A DNA stretch of 25,629 bases from positions 1 through 25,629 of the forward strand of contig SKXR01000050.1 of assembly GCA_007128275.1 (NCBI GenBank), given 5' to 3'. Below the pieces are notes generated by a model. It was not told the origin of the DNA. It saw nothing but the letters and a program-made list of their open reading frames with translations, and searched no databases. The number at the start of each line of letters is the position of its first letter. The stretch's first letter is position 1. The position numbers were made by a program, and so were the translations under genes. This document shows, piece after piece, positions 8,639 through 16,555 of the stretch. This DNA is from Kiritimatiellia bacterium (lineage in GTDB: Bacteria; Verrucomicrobiota; Kiritimatiellia; SLAD01).

Positions 8639-8833
8639 TCAGCGTATTTCTGCGGCGGGCGCGGCGGGGAGGGGGTCGGGTCGCTGATTCCGGAGGTGCA
8701 TGTAACGGGCGGCGAGGCCGATTAAGGCCAAGACCAGTATGCCGAGCACAAGGCGCCGCTCTTCCTTGGTCAGATAGAACCACAGTTTCCAGGGGCCGCG
8801 AGGTGTCGATGCTTCTTCCGGTTGGGCGCTCAT
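8639..8833 (-). CDS. Small single-pass membrane protein downstream of leuS
   Basis: This 64-residue product is not a family I can name. Residues 1-27 are polar, with a KLWFYLTKEERR stretch. About 28-45 (LVLGILVLALIGLAARYM) is one transmembrane helix, and the rest is a proline/alanine-rich tail. The ATG is one base after the leuS stop (TGATATG), so it should be translated by coupling. The layout resembles the membrane anchor at the start of ComEA-like helix-hairpin-helix proteins, but no such domain follows in any frame. It might be a remnant of such a gene or a genuine microprotein. Support is the coupling, a sensible hydrophobicity profile and the lack of any alternative gene. Confidence 0.6.
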   Translation of the reverse strand: MSAQPEEASTPRGPWKLWFYLTKEERRLVLGILVLALIGLAARYMHLRNQRPDPLPAAPAAEIR

Positions 8834-8834
8834 A

Positions 8835-11372
8835 TCATGAGACCGCGATATTAACCAGTCTGCCCGGCACGACAATGACCTTGCGCACCGTCTTGCCTTC
8901 GATCCATTTCTGCACTTGCGGGTCGGCCAACGCCTCCTGCTCGATCGACGCTTGGTCGGCTCCGGCTCCGACGAGGATCCGTCCGCGCAGTTTCCCATTC
9001 ACTTGGAGCACGATTTCCACCTCCTCGCGGTACAGGGCCGCCTCGTTCACTCTCGGCCATTCCGCATTCAAAATGCTTGGCGCGCGTCCCAGCTCCTGCC
9101 ACAACTCTTCGGCGATGTGCGGCGCGAAGGGCGAGATGAGCACCACGATCGTCTCCACGGTTTCGTGGAACACGGCGCGTACTTGTTCCGAACTGTCAGG
9201 GTTAACCTTCAGTGCGTCGACGGCGTTCATCAATTCCATGATTTGCGCGATGGCGGTGTTGAAATGAAAATCGCCTTCCAGGTCGCGCGTGATCCGCTGA
9301 ATGGATTCGTTCAGCTTTCGGTACAGATCCCGTTCGGGCTTCTCCATGGTGGCCATGTCGGGCGTCAGCGCTTTCGCGTCGCGTAAGAGATCGCGGTGCT
9401 CGTACACCCGGCGCCATAGGCGACGCAGAAAACGAAACGCGCCTTCCACGCCGGCATCGTTCCATTCCGCTTCCTTCTCGGGCGGCCCGATGAAAAGCGT
9501 ATAGAGTCGTACCGTGTCGGCTCCGTACTCGCGAATCAATTCCTCCGGGCTCACCACATTGCCTTTCGACTTGGACATCTTATACAGTTGCCCGTCGTTC
9601 TCGCTCCGTTTCGTGATCATGCCCTGCGTGAACAGATGGGCAAAGGGCTCTTCGAAATGGATCAACTCCAAGTCGTAGAGGGCTTTCGTGAAGAAACGGG
9701 CGTACATCAGGTGCAGGATCGCGTGTTCGATGCCGCCGATGTACTGATCCACCGGCAGCCAATTGTCGCAGAGTGTCGTGTCGACCGCCTTCGTGTCATC
9801 CCGCGCTGATAGATACCGGAAGAAATACCAGCTCGAATCCACGAACGTATCCATCGTGTCGCTCTCACGGCGCGCGGGCTTTCCGCATGTCGGGCAGGGC
9901 ACGTTTACAAAGGATTCGGCCCGTTTCAGAGGCGACTCGCCGGAGGGTTTGAATTCGACGTCGTCCGGTAGCAAAACGGGTAAATCCGCTTCGGGGACAG
10001 GTACCATACCGCAGACGTCACAATAAATGATAGGAATCGGCGCGCCCCAATACCGTTGACGGCTGATCAACCAGTCGCGAAGCCGGAATTGGATGACCGG
10101 CCCGCCAAATTCGTTTTCTTCCGCGTGGGCGGCCATTTTCGGAATGGCTTCGCGATTCGGCAGACCGGAGAAAGGCGGCGAATCGACGACGATTCCGTCT
10201 TCGGTGTAGGCGTCGTCCATATCCTCCAACTGCAGGGACTGGTCCGCGTTCTGGATCGAAAGGCGGATCGGTAGATCGTATTTCTTGGCGAACACCCAGT
10301 CGCGCGTATCGTGCGCCGGCACCGCCATCACCGCGCCCGTGCCGTATTCCATCAACACGTAGTCCCCGATCCAGAGCGGGATCTTTTCCTCGTTGTACGG
10401 GTTGATCACGTAACGGCCGGTGAAGATGCCGTTCTTGTCGCCTTCCGTAGTGCGTTCGATGGCACTCAGGCGACCCGCTTTCTCGACAAACGCGAGCACG
10501 TCCTGTTCCTCGGGCAACCCTTTCACCAGTTCGGCGATCCCGGGATATTCGGGCGCCAACACCATGTAGGTGCACCCGTAAATCGTGTCCACGCGCGTGG
10601 TGAAGCAAGGGACCACGTCGGAAGTGTCCGCGCCGCCGTTGTCGCGCGGGGCGAGCCGGAAATTGATCCGCGCGCCTTCGCTGCGCCCGATCCAGTTTTC
10701 CTGCATCGATTTAACGCGTTCCGGCCATCCGTCCAATTTGTCGAGATCGTCCAGAAGTCGTTGGGCGTAATCGGTGATTTTGAAAAACCATTGGGACAGC
10801 ATCTTCCGTTCGACCTTGGCGCCGGACCGTTCCGCCGTGCCGTCGGCCAGGACCTGTTCATTGGCCAGCACGGTCTGGTCCACCGGATCCCAGTTCACGG
10901 CGGCTTCCTTCTTGTAGGCCAATCCGCGTTCATACAGCTTCAAGAACAGCCATTGGGTCCATTTGTAATAGTCCGGCAGGCAGGAAGTGACTTCGCGGTC
11001 CCAGTCATAGCAACAACCCCAGGCGCTGAGTTGTTGTTTCATGACGGCGACATTATTCAGCGTGCTTTCCCGCGGATGCGTACCGGTCTTGATCGCGGCA
11101 TTCTCGGCGGGCAAGCCGAACGCGTCCCAGCCCATGGGCGTCAAGACGCGGAGTCCGCGCATCTTCTTATAGCGCGCCACGGCGTCGCCGATGATGTAAT
11201 TGCGTCCGTGTCCGACGTGCAGGGTGCCGGACGGGTAGGGGAACATCATCAGGCAATAATATTTGTTCTCGGCGGACGCCACATCGGTTTTGAACAACCC
11301 ATGTTCATCCCAATACGCCTGCCATTTGGGTTCAATTTCGCTGAACGGATATTTTTCTTTCATGTCTTCCAT
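8835..11372 (-). CDS. leuS: Leucyl-tRNA synthetase
   Basis: The roughly 845-residue class I synthetase charges tRNA-Leu in the cytoplasm. HVGH in YPSGTLHVGHGRNY (about residue 52-55) and KMSKS in YKMSKSKGNVV (about 597-601) form the ATP site. The insertion between them contains the CP1 editing domain, with VVPCFTTRVDTIYGCTY and VMAVPAHDTRDW, which hydrolyses mischarged tRNA. A zinc-type cysteine cluster (CDVCG and CPTCG) is present. The C-terminal anticodon-binding domain ends VVPGRLVNIAVS. The reading frame opens with TTG at 11378, then ATG at 11372 and ATG at 11363. None has a strong ribosome-binding site; I chose 11372, and homologues starting MKxKYPF would favour 11363. The unit leuS plus small membrane protein is flanked on both sides by the 36-bp palindromic element. 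Confidence 0.96.
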   Translation of the reverse strand: MEDMKEKYPFSEIEPKWQAYWDEHGLFKTDVASAENKYYCLMMFPYPSGTLHVGHGRNYIIGDAVARYKKMRGLRVLTPMGWDAFGLPAENAAIKTGTHPRESTLNNVAVMKQQLSAWGCCYDWDREVTSCLPDYYKWTQWLFLKLYERGLAYKKEAAVNWDPVDQTVLANEQVLADGTAERSGAKVERKMLSQWFFKITDYAQRLLDDLDKLDGWPERVKSMQENWIGRSEGARINFRLAPRDNGGADTSDVVPCFTTRVDTIYGCTYMVLAPEYPGIAELVKGLPEEQDVLAFVEKAGRLSAIERTTEGDKNGIFTGRYVINPYNEEKIPLWIGDYVLMEYGTGAVMAVPAHDTRDWVFAKKYDLPIRLSIQNADQSLQLEDMDDAYTEDGIVVDSPPFSGLPNREAIPKMAAHAEENEFGGPVIQFRLRDWLISRQRYWGAPIPIIYCDVCGMVPVPEADLPVLLPDDVEFKPSGESPLKRAESFVNVPCPTCGKPARRESDTMDTFVDSSWYFFRYLSARDDTKAVDTTLCDNWLPVDQYIGGIEHAILHLMYARFFTKALYDLELIHFEEPFAHLFTQGMITKRSENDGQLYKMSKSKGNVVSPEELIREYGADTVRLYTLFIGPPEKEAEWNDAGVEGAFRFLRRLWRRVYEHRDLLRDAKALTPDMATMEKPERDLYRKLNESIQRITRDLEGDFHFNTAIAQIMELMNAVDALKVNPDSSEQVRAVFHETVETIVVLISPFAPHIAEELWQELGRAPSILNAEWPRVNEAALYREEVEIVLQVNGKLRGRILVGAGADQASIEQEALADPQVQKWIEGKTVRKVIVVPGRLVNIAVS

Positions 11373-11398
11373 GGGCAACGTTGATCAAAGATTTTGTA

Positions 11399-11425
11399 AC
11401 CATAGCAAAAAGAACGGGAATGCAA
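11399..11425 (-). promoter_or_regulatory. Possible leuS promoter
   Basis: On the minus strand TTGCAT (11425-11420) is followed by TATGGT (11404-11399) with a 15-base spacer, shorter than ideal. It is 27 bases before the chosen leuS start and 34 bases downstream of the 36-bp palindrome, which would suit an upstream activator or silencer site. Confidence 0.25.
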
Positions 11426-11459
11426 AGTCTCATAACACAGGACGCCCGAACGTGTGATT

Positions 11460-11495
11460 TGTCACTGAAAGTGACGATCGTCAATATGAATGACA
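11460..11495. promoter_or_regulatory. 36-bp palindromic element, copy 2 (upstream of leuS)
   Basis: Same architecture as copy 1: TGTCA-N8-GACGA/TCGTC-N8-TGACA, centred at 11477/11478. Its core TGACGATCGTCA is a perfect 12-bp palindrome. It lies between cysS and leuS, 87 bases upstream of leuS ATG 11372 and 47 bases past the cysS stop. The spacing to leuS mirrors the spacing of copy 1 on the other side of the unit (87 against 86 bases). Confidence 0.65.
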
Positions 11496-11542
11496 AATGT
11501 GTGAAGGTGCTGCGTGGCGGCCGGGGGCCGGCGGGGCTCGTT

Positions 11543-12952
11543 TCACGAACGGACGAGTTCGTAGCCGTCTTTGGCGTCGCGGATGGTCCAGCCGTGTTCC
11601 GTGACCTTTGTGCGCAGTTCATCGGCGCGCGCGAAGTCGCGGGCCTGTTTGGCGTCCCACCGTTCTTGGGCGAGGCGCTGAATTTCTTCCGGTGCCGCTT
11701 TCTGGTCGTCGGTGGCGAGGGAGAATCCGAACAGGTTGAGGGCTTGCGTGAATTGTGACCGCAGCAGGGCCGCTTCTTCGGCGCCAACGGTGCGTCCGTG
11801 CAGTTGGCGTTCCACCTCATGCATGGCCGTGAACAGGCGGCCGAGCGCGTCGGGCGTATTGAGGTTGTCGGCGAGCGCGTCGTAGACGGGCTCGAAAGGA
11901 CCCCAGTCGGTGGTGCCGGATACGGCTTGGCCGTCGGCGGCGCGAGCGAGATCCGCGTCCAGTTGCTGTAACCGGCGCAAGGCGCTCTGCGCGGCTTTGA
12001 GAGAGTCCCACGTGAAGTTAAGCGATTGGCGGTAATGGCCCGAGATCATGACGTAGCGCAGGGCCATGGGATCAAATCCCTTCGCGCGCACGTCTTCGAG
12101 CGTGTAGAGATTGCCGAGACTCTTGGACATCTTGCTGCCTTCGACCATCAGGTGCGCGGAATGAAACCAGATACGGGCGAACGGCTTGCCGGTGGCGGCC
12201 TCGCTTTGGGCGATTTCGTTTTCGTGATGCGGGAAGATGAGGTCCACCCCGCCGCCGTGCAGGTCAAAGGTGTCGCCGAGATATTCGACGCTCATGGCGC
12301 TGCATTCCATGTGCCAGCCGGGCCGTCCGTCGCCCCACGGACTGGGCCAGGCGTTCGGTCCGTCTTCAGGCTTGTGCGCTTTCCAGAGCGCGAAGTCGGC
12401 GGCCGATTCGCGGTCGTATTCGTCGTCGGACTGGGCGGCGCCGGGGCCGGCGGTCGTGATTTCCCGGCCTTGCAGGTTGGAGAGCCGGCCGTACCGCTCA
12501 AAGGAGGACACGCGATAATAGACGGACCCGTCGTCGGCGACGTAGGCGTGTCCTTTGTCGATTAACTGTTCGATCATGTGGATCTGGGATGGGATATGTT
12601 CCACGGCGCTGGGCTCCACGTGCGGCGGCAGAAGATTGAGCGCTGCGCAATCCGCATGGAACCGTTCGAGCCAGTAGGCCGTGAACTCGTTCAGTGATTT
12701 CCCTTCGGCTTCCGATTGGCGGATGGTCTTGTCGTCCACGTCGGTGATGTTGCGCACGTGTTTGGTCTTCACGCCGCCGGCCTCGATGACGCGGCGCAGG
12801 ACGTCCTGAATGAGGAAGGTGCGGAAGTTGCCGATATGCGCCGGGCCGTAGACCGTCGGGCCGCAGCAATAGAAACGGAACGTCTCGCCGTCGTCGGGTG
12901 TGAGCGGCTGGTCGGAGCGCGTCAACGTGTCGAATAGTACGGGTGTCTTCAT
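11543..12952 (-). CDS. cysS: Cysteinyl-tRNA synthetase
   Basis: The 469-residue class I enzyme charges tRNA-Cys. Its start is ATG 12952 (MKTPVLFDTL). The frame stays open to 13057, but the added 35 residues have no family character and overlap the structured intergenic repeat. HIGH is HIGN (39-42) and KMSKS is at 274-278. The zinc ligands are Cys30 in FYCCGPTVYG, Cys217 in MECSAMS, His242 in HHENE and Glu246; the zinc gives specificity for cysteine. FDLHGGGVDLIFPHHENE is diagnostic. The C-terminal part holds the helical anticodon region (DALR-like) and ends DGYELVRS. No clear Shine-Dalgarno precedes ATG 12952. It follows folE2 on the same strand with a 105-base gap. Confidence 0.96.
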   Translation of the reverse strand: MKTPVLFDTLTRSDQPLTPDDGETFRFYCCGPTVYGPAHIGNFRTFLIQDVLRRVIEAGGVKTKHVRNITDVDDKTIRQSEAEGKSLNEFTAYWLERFHADCAALNLLPPHVEPSAVEHIPSQIHMIEQLIDKGHAYVADDGSVYYRVSSFERYGRLSNLQGREITTAGPGAAQSDDEYDRESAADFALWKAHKPEDGPNAWPSPWGDGRPGWHMECSAMSVEYLGDTFDLHGGGVDLIFPHHENEIAQSEAATGKPFARIWFHSAHLMVEGSKMSKSLGNLYTLEDVRAKGFDPMALRYVMISGHYRQSLNFTWDSLKAAQSALRRLQQLDADLARAADGQAVSGTTDWGPFEPVYDALADNLNTPDALGRLFTAMHEVERQLHGRTVGAEEAALLRSQFTQALNLFGFSLATDDQKAAPEEIQRLAQERWDAKQARDFARADELRTKVTEHGWTIRDAKDGYELVRS

Positions 12953-12987
12953 GGGTGCCGGGGATTGCAGACGGGTTTTTGGAGGGT

Positions 12988-13048
12988 GGAGATTCAGGAT
13001 ATGTGTCGGGTTATGGTTCGCGTCAGGCTGAACCCATAACGAATCTCC
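12988..13048. repeat. Nested inverted repeat between folE2 and cysS
   Basis: The outer arms GGAGATTC (12988-12995) and GAATCTCC (13041-13048) are perfect complements. An inner stem GTTATGG (13010-13016) with CCATAAC (13034-13040), extended by TTC/GAA across a one-base bulge, closes a 10-nt loop. As minus-strand RNA this would sit 10 nt after the folE2 stop and 35 nt before the cysS start. No U-run follows, so it is not a simple intrinsic terminator. A cis-acting leader, an mRNA processing site or a small dispersed repeat are the options. Confidence 0.55.
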
Positions 13049-13057
13049 GGTAACCAA

Positions 13058-14041
13058 TCAACAAATAAGACTCTTGAAGTCCGCGAAGTCAGCGCGATAC
13101 CCGCCGGGTACTCCTTTGGCGATGACCGATACGGCGTCGTGCGAGTGCAACGATTCCAGGTGCGCGCAGGCGATCTCGAAATCCTTGATACGCGCGTCTT
13201 GATCGAGCTGTTCGTAGATCAGGCGGGCGGCGTCTTCGACGAATTTGATGGCCGCGCCGTTCATCTCGGCGAAGGCTTGCTCGTCTTCCCGCTTCACCAT
13301 CACCTGCGTTTCGGTCTGGAGCGCGGTCAGGCAGTGCATTTGCACATCTTCTATTGTCACCTCGGCGCCCGGCTGGACTTCGACGAAGACCCGCGCTTTA
13401 CTGCGCTGGGAGTGCGGGATACTGTAGATTTCGCGAACTTCCCGGGCGTGTTCCGCCAGTTCGGCGGAGCAGGGACATGCCGACGAATAGACAAAATCAA
13501 AGTGGATAAACGTCCGCACGCGGTTCTCGGCGTCGATGCGTCCTTCGAAGACCACGTCGTAGTATTGCCAGCCGAACAGTTCGCTGCGCAAACTTTTCTG
13601 CAACAGGGGATAGGAAAAGGTCAGCCGCAGGTGCGCGTCTTGGCCGCCCACGTCCTGCTTGTAGGATTGGAGAATGCGGCCGAGCGTTTCCAGCGTAAAC
13701 ACATCATCCTGGTAGTCGTAGAAGCTCCGCATGATCCGGGACATGTTGATGCCTTTAAGGTCCGGTTGCAGGGATACGCTCCCCGTGACGCTCGTCTCCA
13801 GCGTGATGGCTTCGCCGGTATGCGTACGGTATTTCAGGGGCAACTTAAAGTTGGAGATCCCGACCTTCTGAATGGCCACGTTCGCACCCTGCAAGGCCTC
13901 GGACGCGTTCTGCATGTCCGGCAGGGTTTCGCGGTATTGCTCGGTTACACGGAAATCGCGCTGGTAGGCCTGTTTCAGCGACAGGCCTTTTTCACCGTTC
14001 ACCTTGTGCAAATACAATCTGTTATTCAAATCAGTAGTCAT
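13058..14041 (-). CDS. folE2: GTP cyclohydrolase FolE2 (type IB)
   Basis: The 327-residue enzyme converts GTP to 7,8-dihydroneopterin triphosphate, first step of folate (and queuosine/pterin) synthesis. It belongs to the FolE2/MptA family, unrelated in sequence to classical FolE. Characteristic segments are LPLKYRTHTGE, KGINMSRIMRSF, the SSACPCSAEL block with Cys189 and Cys191, IPHSQRSKARV (206-218) and the C-terminal HLESLHSHDAV. FolE2 uses other divalent metals when zinc is scarce, and in some bacteria it is under Zur control; I see no recognisable Zur box upstream. AGGGGGA about 8 nt before ATG 14041 supports the start. It is divergent from the dsbD-like gene and upstream of cysS on the same strand. 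Confidence 0.95.
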   Translation of the reverse strand: MTTDLNNRLYLHKVNGEKGLSLKQAYQRDFRVTEQYRETLPDMQNASEALQGANVAIQKVGISNFKLPLKYRTHTGEAITLETSVTGSVSLQPDLKGINMSRIMRSFYDYQDDVFTLETLGRILQSYKQDVGGQDAHLRLTFSYPLLQKSLRSELFGWQYYDVVFEGRIDAENRVRTFIHFDFVYSSACPCSAELAEHAREVREIYSIPHSQRSKARVFVEVQPGAEVTIEDVQMHCLTALQTETQVMVKREDEQAFAEMNGAAIKFVEDAARLIYEQLDQDARIKDFEIACAHLESLHSHDAVSVIAKGVPGGYRADFADFKSLIC

Positions 14042-14318
14042 ATATGATTCCCCCTGGTAATCGCTGGATAGGGGAGTCGGGAATCGAACGTCTTCCTGAC
14101 AGATTCAATTTGGTGATGTCAATAATAGCATCGCTTCATTGGCTGGCGAGCAAATATACGTACCCGTAGCGATATAGCAACTCAGAATGAGTCAAAATAC
14201 CTTGTAAGACAAGCGTTATCCGGCCGACTCAACAATAGCGACGCATGGAGTTTTTCTCGCTCGTATCGAACGAGTGAGCTCTTCAAGCGTCCAACACTTT
14301 GAAACTCAAGGAGATCGT
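14042..14318. other. Divergent intergenic region between folE2 and the dsbD-like gene
   Basis: This 277-base gap holds both promoters, which I cannot place with confidence. The folE2 ribosome-binding site is at its left end. A tRNA-T-arm-like string (GTTCGATTCCCGACTCCCC on the minus strand) lies at 14071-14089, without the rest of a tRNA. A 9-bp hairpin near the right end is listed separately. Confidence 0.4.
14256..14278 (+). promoter_or_regulatory. Hairpin/operator-like inverted repeat in the dsbD leader
   Basis: CTCGCTCGT and ACGAGTGAG form a 9-bp stem (one G-T pair) around a 5-nt loop ATCGA, 40 nt before the dsbD-like ATG. It is preceded by TTTTT and not followed by a T-run. It could be an operator or an mRNA leader hairpin. 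Confidence 0.4.
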
Positions 14319-16478
14319 ATGGTTCGTTACATGGCAAGACCCCCCTTTTTATTCGCGTTTCTGTGCCTCTTCCTGTCCACGGTCGGTGTTTTCGGCGCTG
14401 CGACGGAGGGGCCGGTTCGATCTGAGTATGTGGAAGCGGAATTGGTTTCCGAGATGGCGTCGATCCAGCCGGGGGTCCCGTTCTGGGTGGCCGTGAGTCT
14501 GCGGCATGATCCGCATTGGCATACGTACTGGGTGAATCCTGCGGATTCGGGCTTGGAAACCATGCTGGTGTGGGATCTGCCCGATGGGTTCGAGGCCGGT
14601 GAGATTCAGTGGCCGTATCCCGAGTACATTGAGATGGGCGGGTTGGTCACGTACGGATTCGAGCGCGACGTGTTGTTGCTCGTGGAAATCACGCCGCCGG
14701 CCGATCTGGATCCGGGCGATTCGGTCACGCTCAAGGTCCGGGCGGATTGGTTGGAATGCAAGGAAATCTGTTTGCCGGGGGGCGCCGACCTGGCCCTGAC
14801 CTTGGACGTGGCGAGCGACGATACGACGCACAACGAGGATTGGGTGGAGCGGTTCTCGACGGCCCGCGCGGAATTGCCGTTGGAGGATGTGGATTGGTCT
14901 TTTGAGGGGCACCGAGCCGATGGCCGACTCACCATTCACGCCCTGTCCCCGGATTGGTTCGACGGCGAAATCACAGACGCTCGCTTTTATGCGTTGGATC
15001 CGGAGCTGGTCGAATACTTGCCGCCGCAAAATTGGAGCCCAACGGACCGCGGCTACGCGTTTGAATTGATCCAGGACACCACTTACGACCATCAGCCGGA
15101 TCGTATCCGTGGCGTCCTCGTTTCCGAAGACGGTTGGCGAGGACCGGGCTCGGAAAAGGCGCTCTACGTGGACGTCGAACTGAGCGAAGAAAAGGCGGGG
15201 ATCGCCGCAGCGCTACCGTCCGCGCCCTCCGACGTATCGGGCTTCGCCGTGGCATTGGTCTTTGCATTTCTTGGCGGGCTTATCCTGAATCTCATGCCCT
15301 GCGTATTCCCGATCATTTCCATTAAGGTCATGGGATTCGTACGCCAAGCCCAGGAAGAGCACGCCGCCGTCTGGAAACACGGCGCCTTATTTGCCTTCGG
15401 CGTACTGGTTTCTTTCTGGGTTCTTGCGGGGTTATTGATTGCTTTGCGCGCGGGCGGCGAACAGTTGGGATGGGGGTTTCACCTCCAATCGCCGATATTT
15501 CTCATCGGCATGTCGGTGCTCTTCTTCCTGTTGGGCCTGAACCTGTTCGGCGTGTTCGAGGTGGGCACGGCCTGGCTGGGATTGGGCCAAAAGGCGACCT
15601 CATCCGCGAGTTGGACGGGCTCGTTTTTCAGCGGCGCATTGGCCACGGTGATTGCGACCCCTTGTACCGCGCCGTTCATGGGCGCGGCGCTCGGATACGC
15701 GTTGACGTTATCGCCCGTCGAAGCGCTTCTTATCTTTACATTTCTCGGTCTCGGCATGGCCAGTCCGTATGTCCTGTTGTCGGCATTTCCACAATGGCTG
15801 TCGCGCGTTCCCAAGCCGGGACCCTGGATGGAGACTTTGAAACAGAGCATGGGCTGGTTGCTTGTCGCGACGGTGGTCTGGCTGGCTTGGGTCTTGAACA
15901 TCATGGCGGGTGGCGAAGCCGTGATTGTGTTGATTGGCGTCCTGTTTCTTGTTGGACTCGGCGGCTGGGTGTTGGGCCGGTGGGGCGTCATATCGCGCGC
16001 GTTCCCGGTTCGTTTGACGGCCAAGATCATCGCGTCCGTACTCATGCTCGGTGGGCTTGTCGGCGGGGTGGTGGCCGCGGATAGACTGGCCCCGGTTGAA
16101 TTGACCGCCGGTACTGCGGGCGAGCAGGGCGGCGTGCAGTGGGAACCGTTTACGGAGGAACGGCTGGAAGCGTTGCGCGCCGAAGGTAAACCGGTGTTCA
16201 TCAATTTCACCGCGGCCTGGTGTCTCACCTGTCAGGTCAACGAACGGGTGGCGTTCTCTTCGGCGCGCGTGCGCGAGGCCTTTGAAGAGCGCGGCGTCAT
16301 CGCCTTGAAAGCGGATTGGACGAACCGTGACGACACGATTGGACGCGTGCTGGAAGGCTACGGTCGGAACAGTATTCCATTCTATGTACTATACGGCAAA
16401 GGACCGGAAGCGACATACACGACGTTGCCTGAAATCTTGAGGCCGGGCACCGTGTTGGATGCGTTGGACAAGCTATAG
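14319..16478 (+). CDS. dsbD: Thiol:disulfide interchange protein, DsbD/ScsB-like
   Basis: The 719-residue inner-membrane protein passes electrons from cytoplasmic thioredoxin to periplasmic thiol proteins. A signal peptide (1 to about 27) leads to an N-terminal periplasmic domain (about 35-295) with a Cys147-x3-Cys151 pair in WLECKEICLPG. About eight membrane helices (308-590) carry the paired redox cysteines Cys328 (NLMPCVFP) and Cys449 (ATPCTAPF). The C-terminal thioredoxin-like domain (about 605-719) has WCLTC (Cys635, Cys638) and cis-Pro687. The large N-terminal domain resembles the ScsB-type clade more than E. coli DsbD. I chose ATG 14319, not the earlier GTG 14274, because AAGGAG (14308-14313) is 5 nt before it and the signal peptide starts there. 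The downstream redoxin gene, 77 bases on, is a plausible electron acceptor. Confidence 0.93.
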   Translation: MVRYMARPPFLFAFLCLFLSTVGVFGAATEGPVRSEYVEAELVSEMASIQPGVPFWVAVSLRHDPHWHTYWVNPADSGLETMLVWDLPDGFEAGEIQWPYPEYIEMGGLVTYGFERDVLLLVEITPPADLDPGDSVTLKVRADWLECKEICLPGGADLALTLDVASDDTTHNEDWVERFSTARAELPLEDVDWSFEGHRADGRLTIHALSPDWFDGEITDARFYALDPELVEYLPPQNWSPTDRGYAFELIQDTTYDHQPDRIRGVLVSEDGWRGPGSEKALYVDVELSEEKAGIAAALPSAPSDVSGFAVALVFAFLGGLILNLMPCVFPIISIKVMGFVRQAQEEHAAVWKHGALFAFGVLVSFWVLAGLLIALRAGGEQLGWGFHLQSPIFLIGMSVLFFLLGLNLFGVFEVGTAWLGLGQKATSSASWTGSFFSGALATVIATPCTAPFMGAALGYALTLSPVEALLIFTFLGLGMASPYVLLSAFPQWLSRVPKPGPWMETLKQSMGWLLVATVVWLAWVLNIMAGGEAVIVLIGVLFLVGLGGWVLGRWGVISRAFPVRLTAKIIASVLMLGGLVGGVVAADRLAPVELTAGTAGEQGGVQWEPFTEERLEALRAEGKPVFINFTAAWCLTCQVNERVAFSSARVREAFEERGVIALKADWTNRDDTIGRVLEGYGRNSIPFYVLYGKGPEATYTTLPEILRPGTVLDALDKL

Positions 16479-16555
16479 ATATCGGAGAGTCGTGAGACGT
16501 GCGCCCGACGTATCGCGACGGATTAATAAATGGGCAAATAATGGAGGAGAAAGGC

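Noticed and set aside
8584..9267. Plus-strand frame of 227 codons after the first palindrome
   Set aside because: It runs antisense through the small membrane-protein gene and leuS. Its translation is Arg/Ser rich without a domain.
10311..11384. Long plus-strand open frame opposite leuS
   Set aside because: It is antisense to the catalytic and editing domains of leuS and has low-complexity composition with no family motif.
11373..11542. T-box or other known riboswitch before leuS
   Set aside because: No T-box sequence, specifier loop or terminator/antiterminator pair was seen, and the palindrome does not form a long RNA stem with a loop.
12953..13057. N-terminal extension of CysS to 13057
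   Set aside because: The added residues have no synthetase homology and translate the nested inverted repeat. The family N-terminus begins at ATG 12952.
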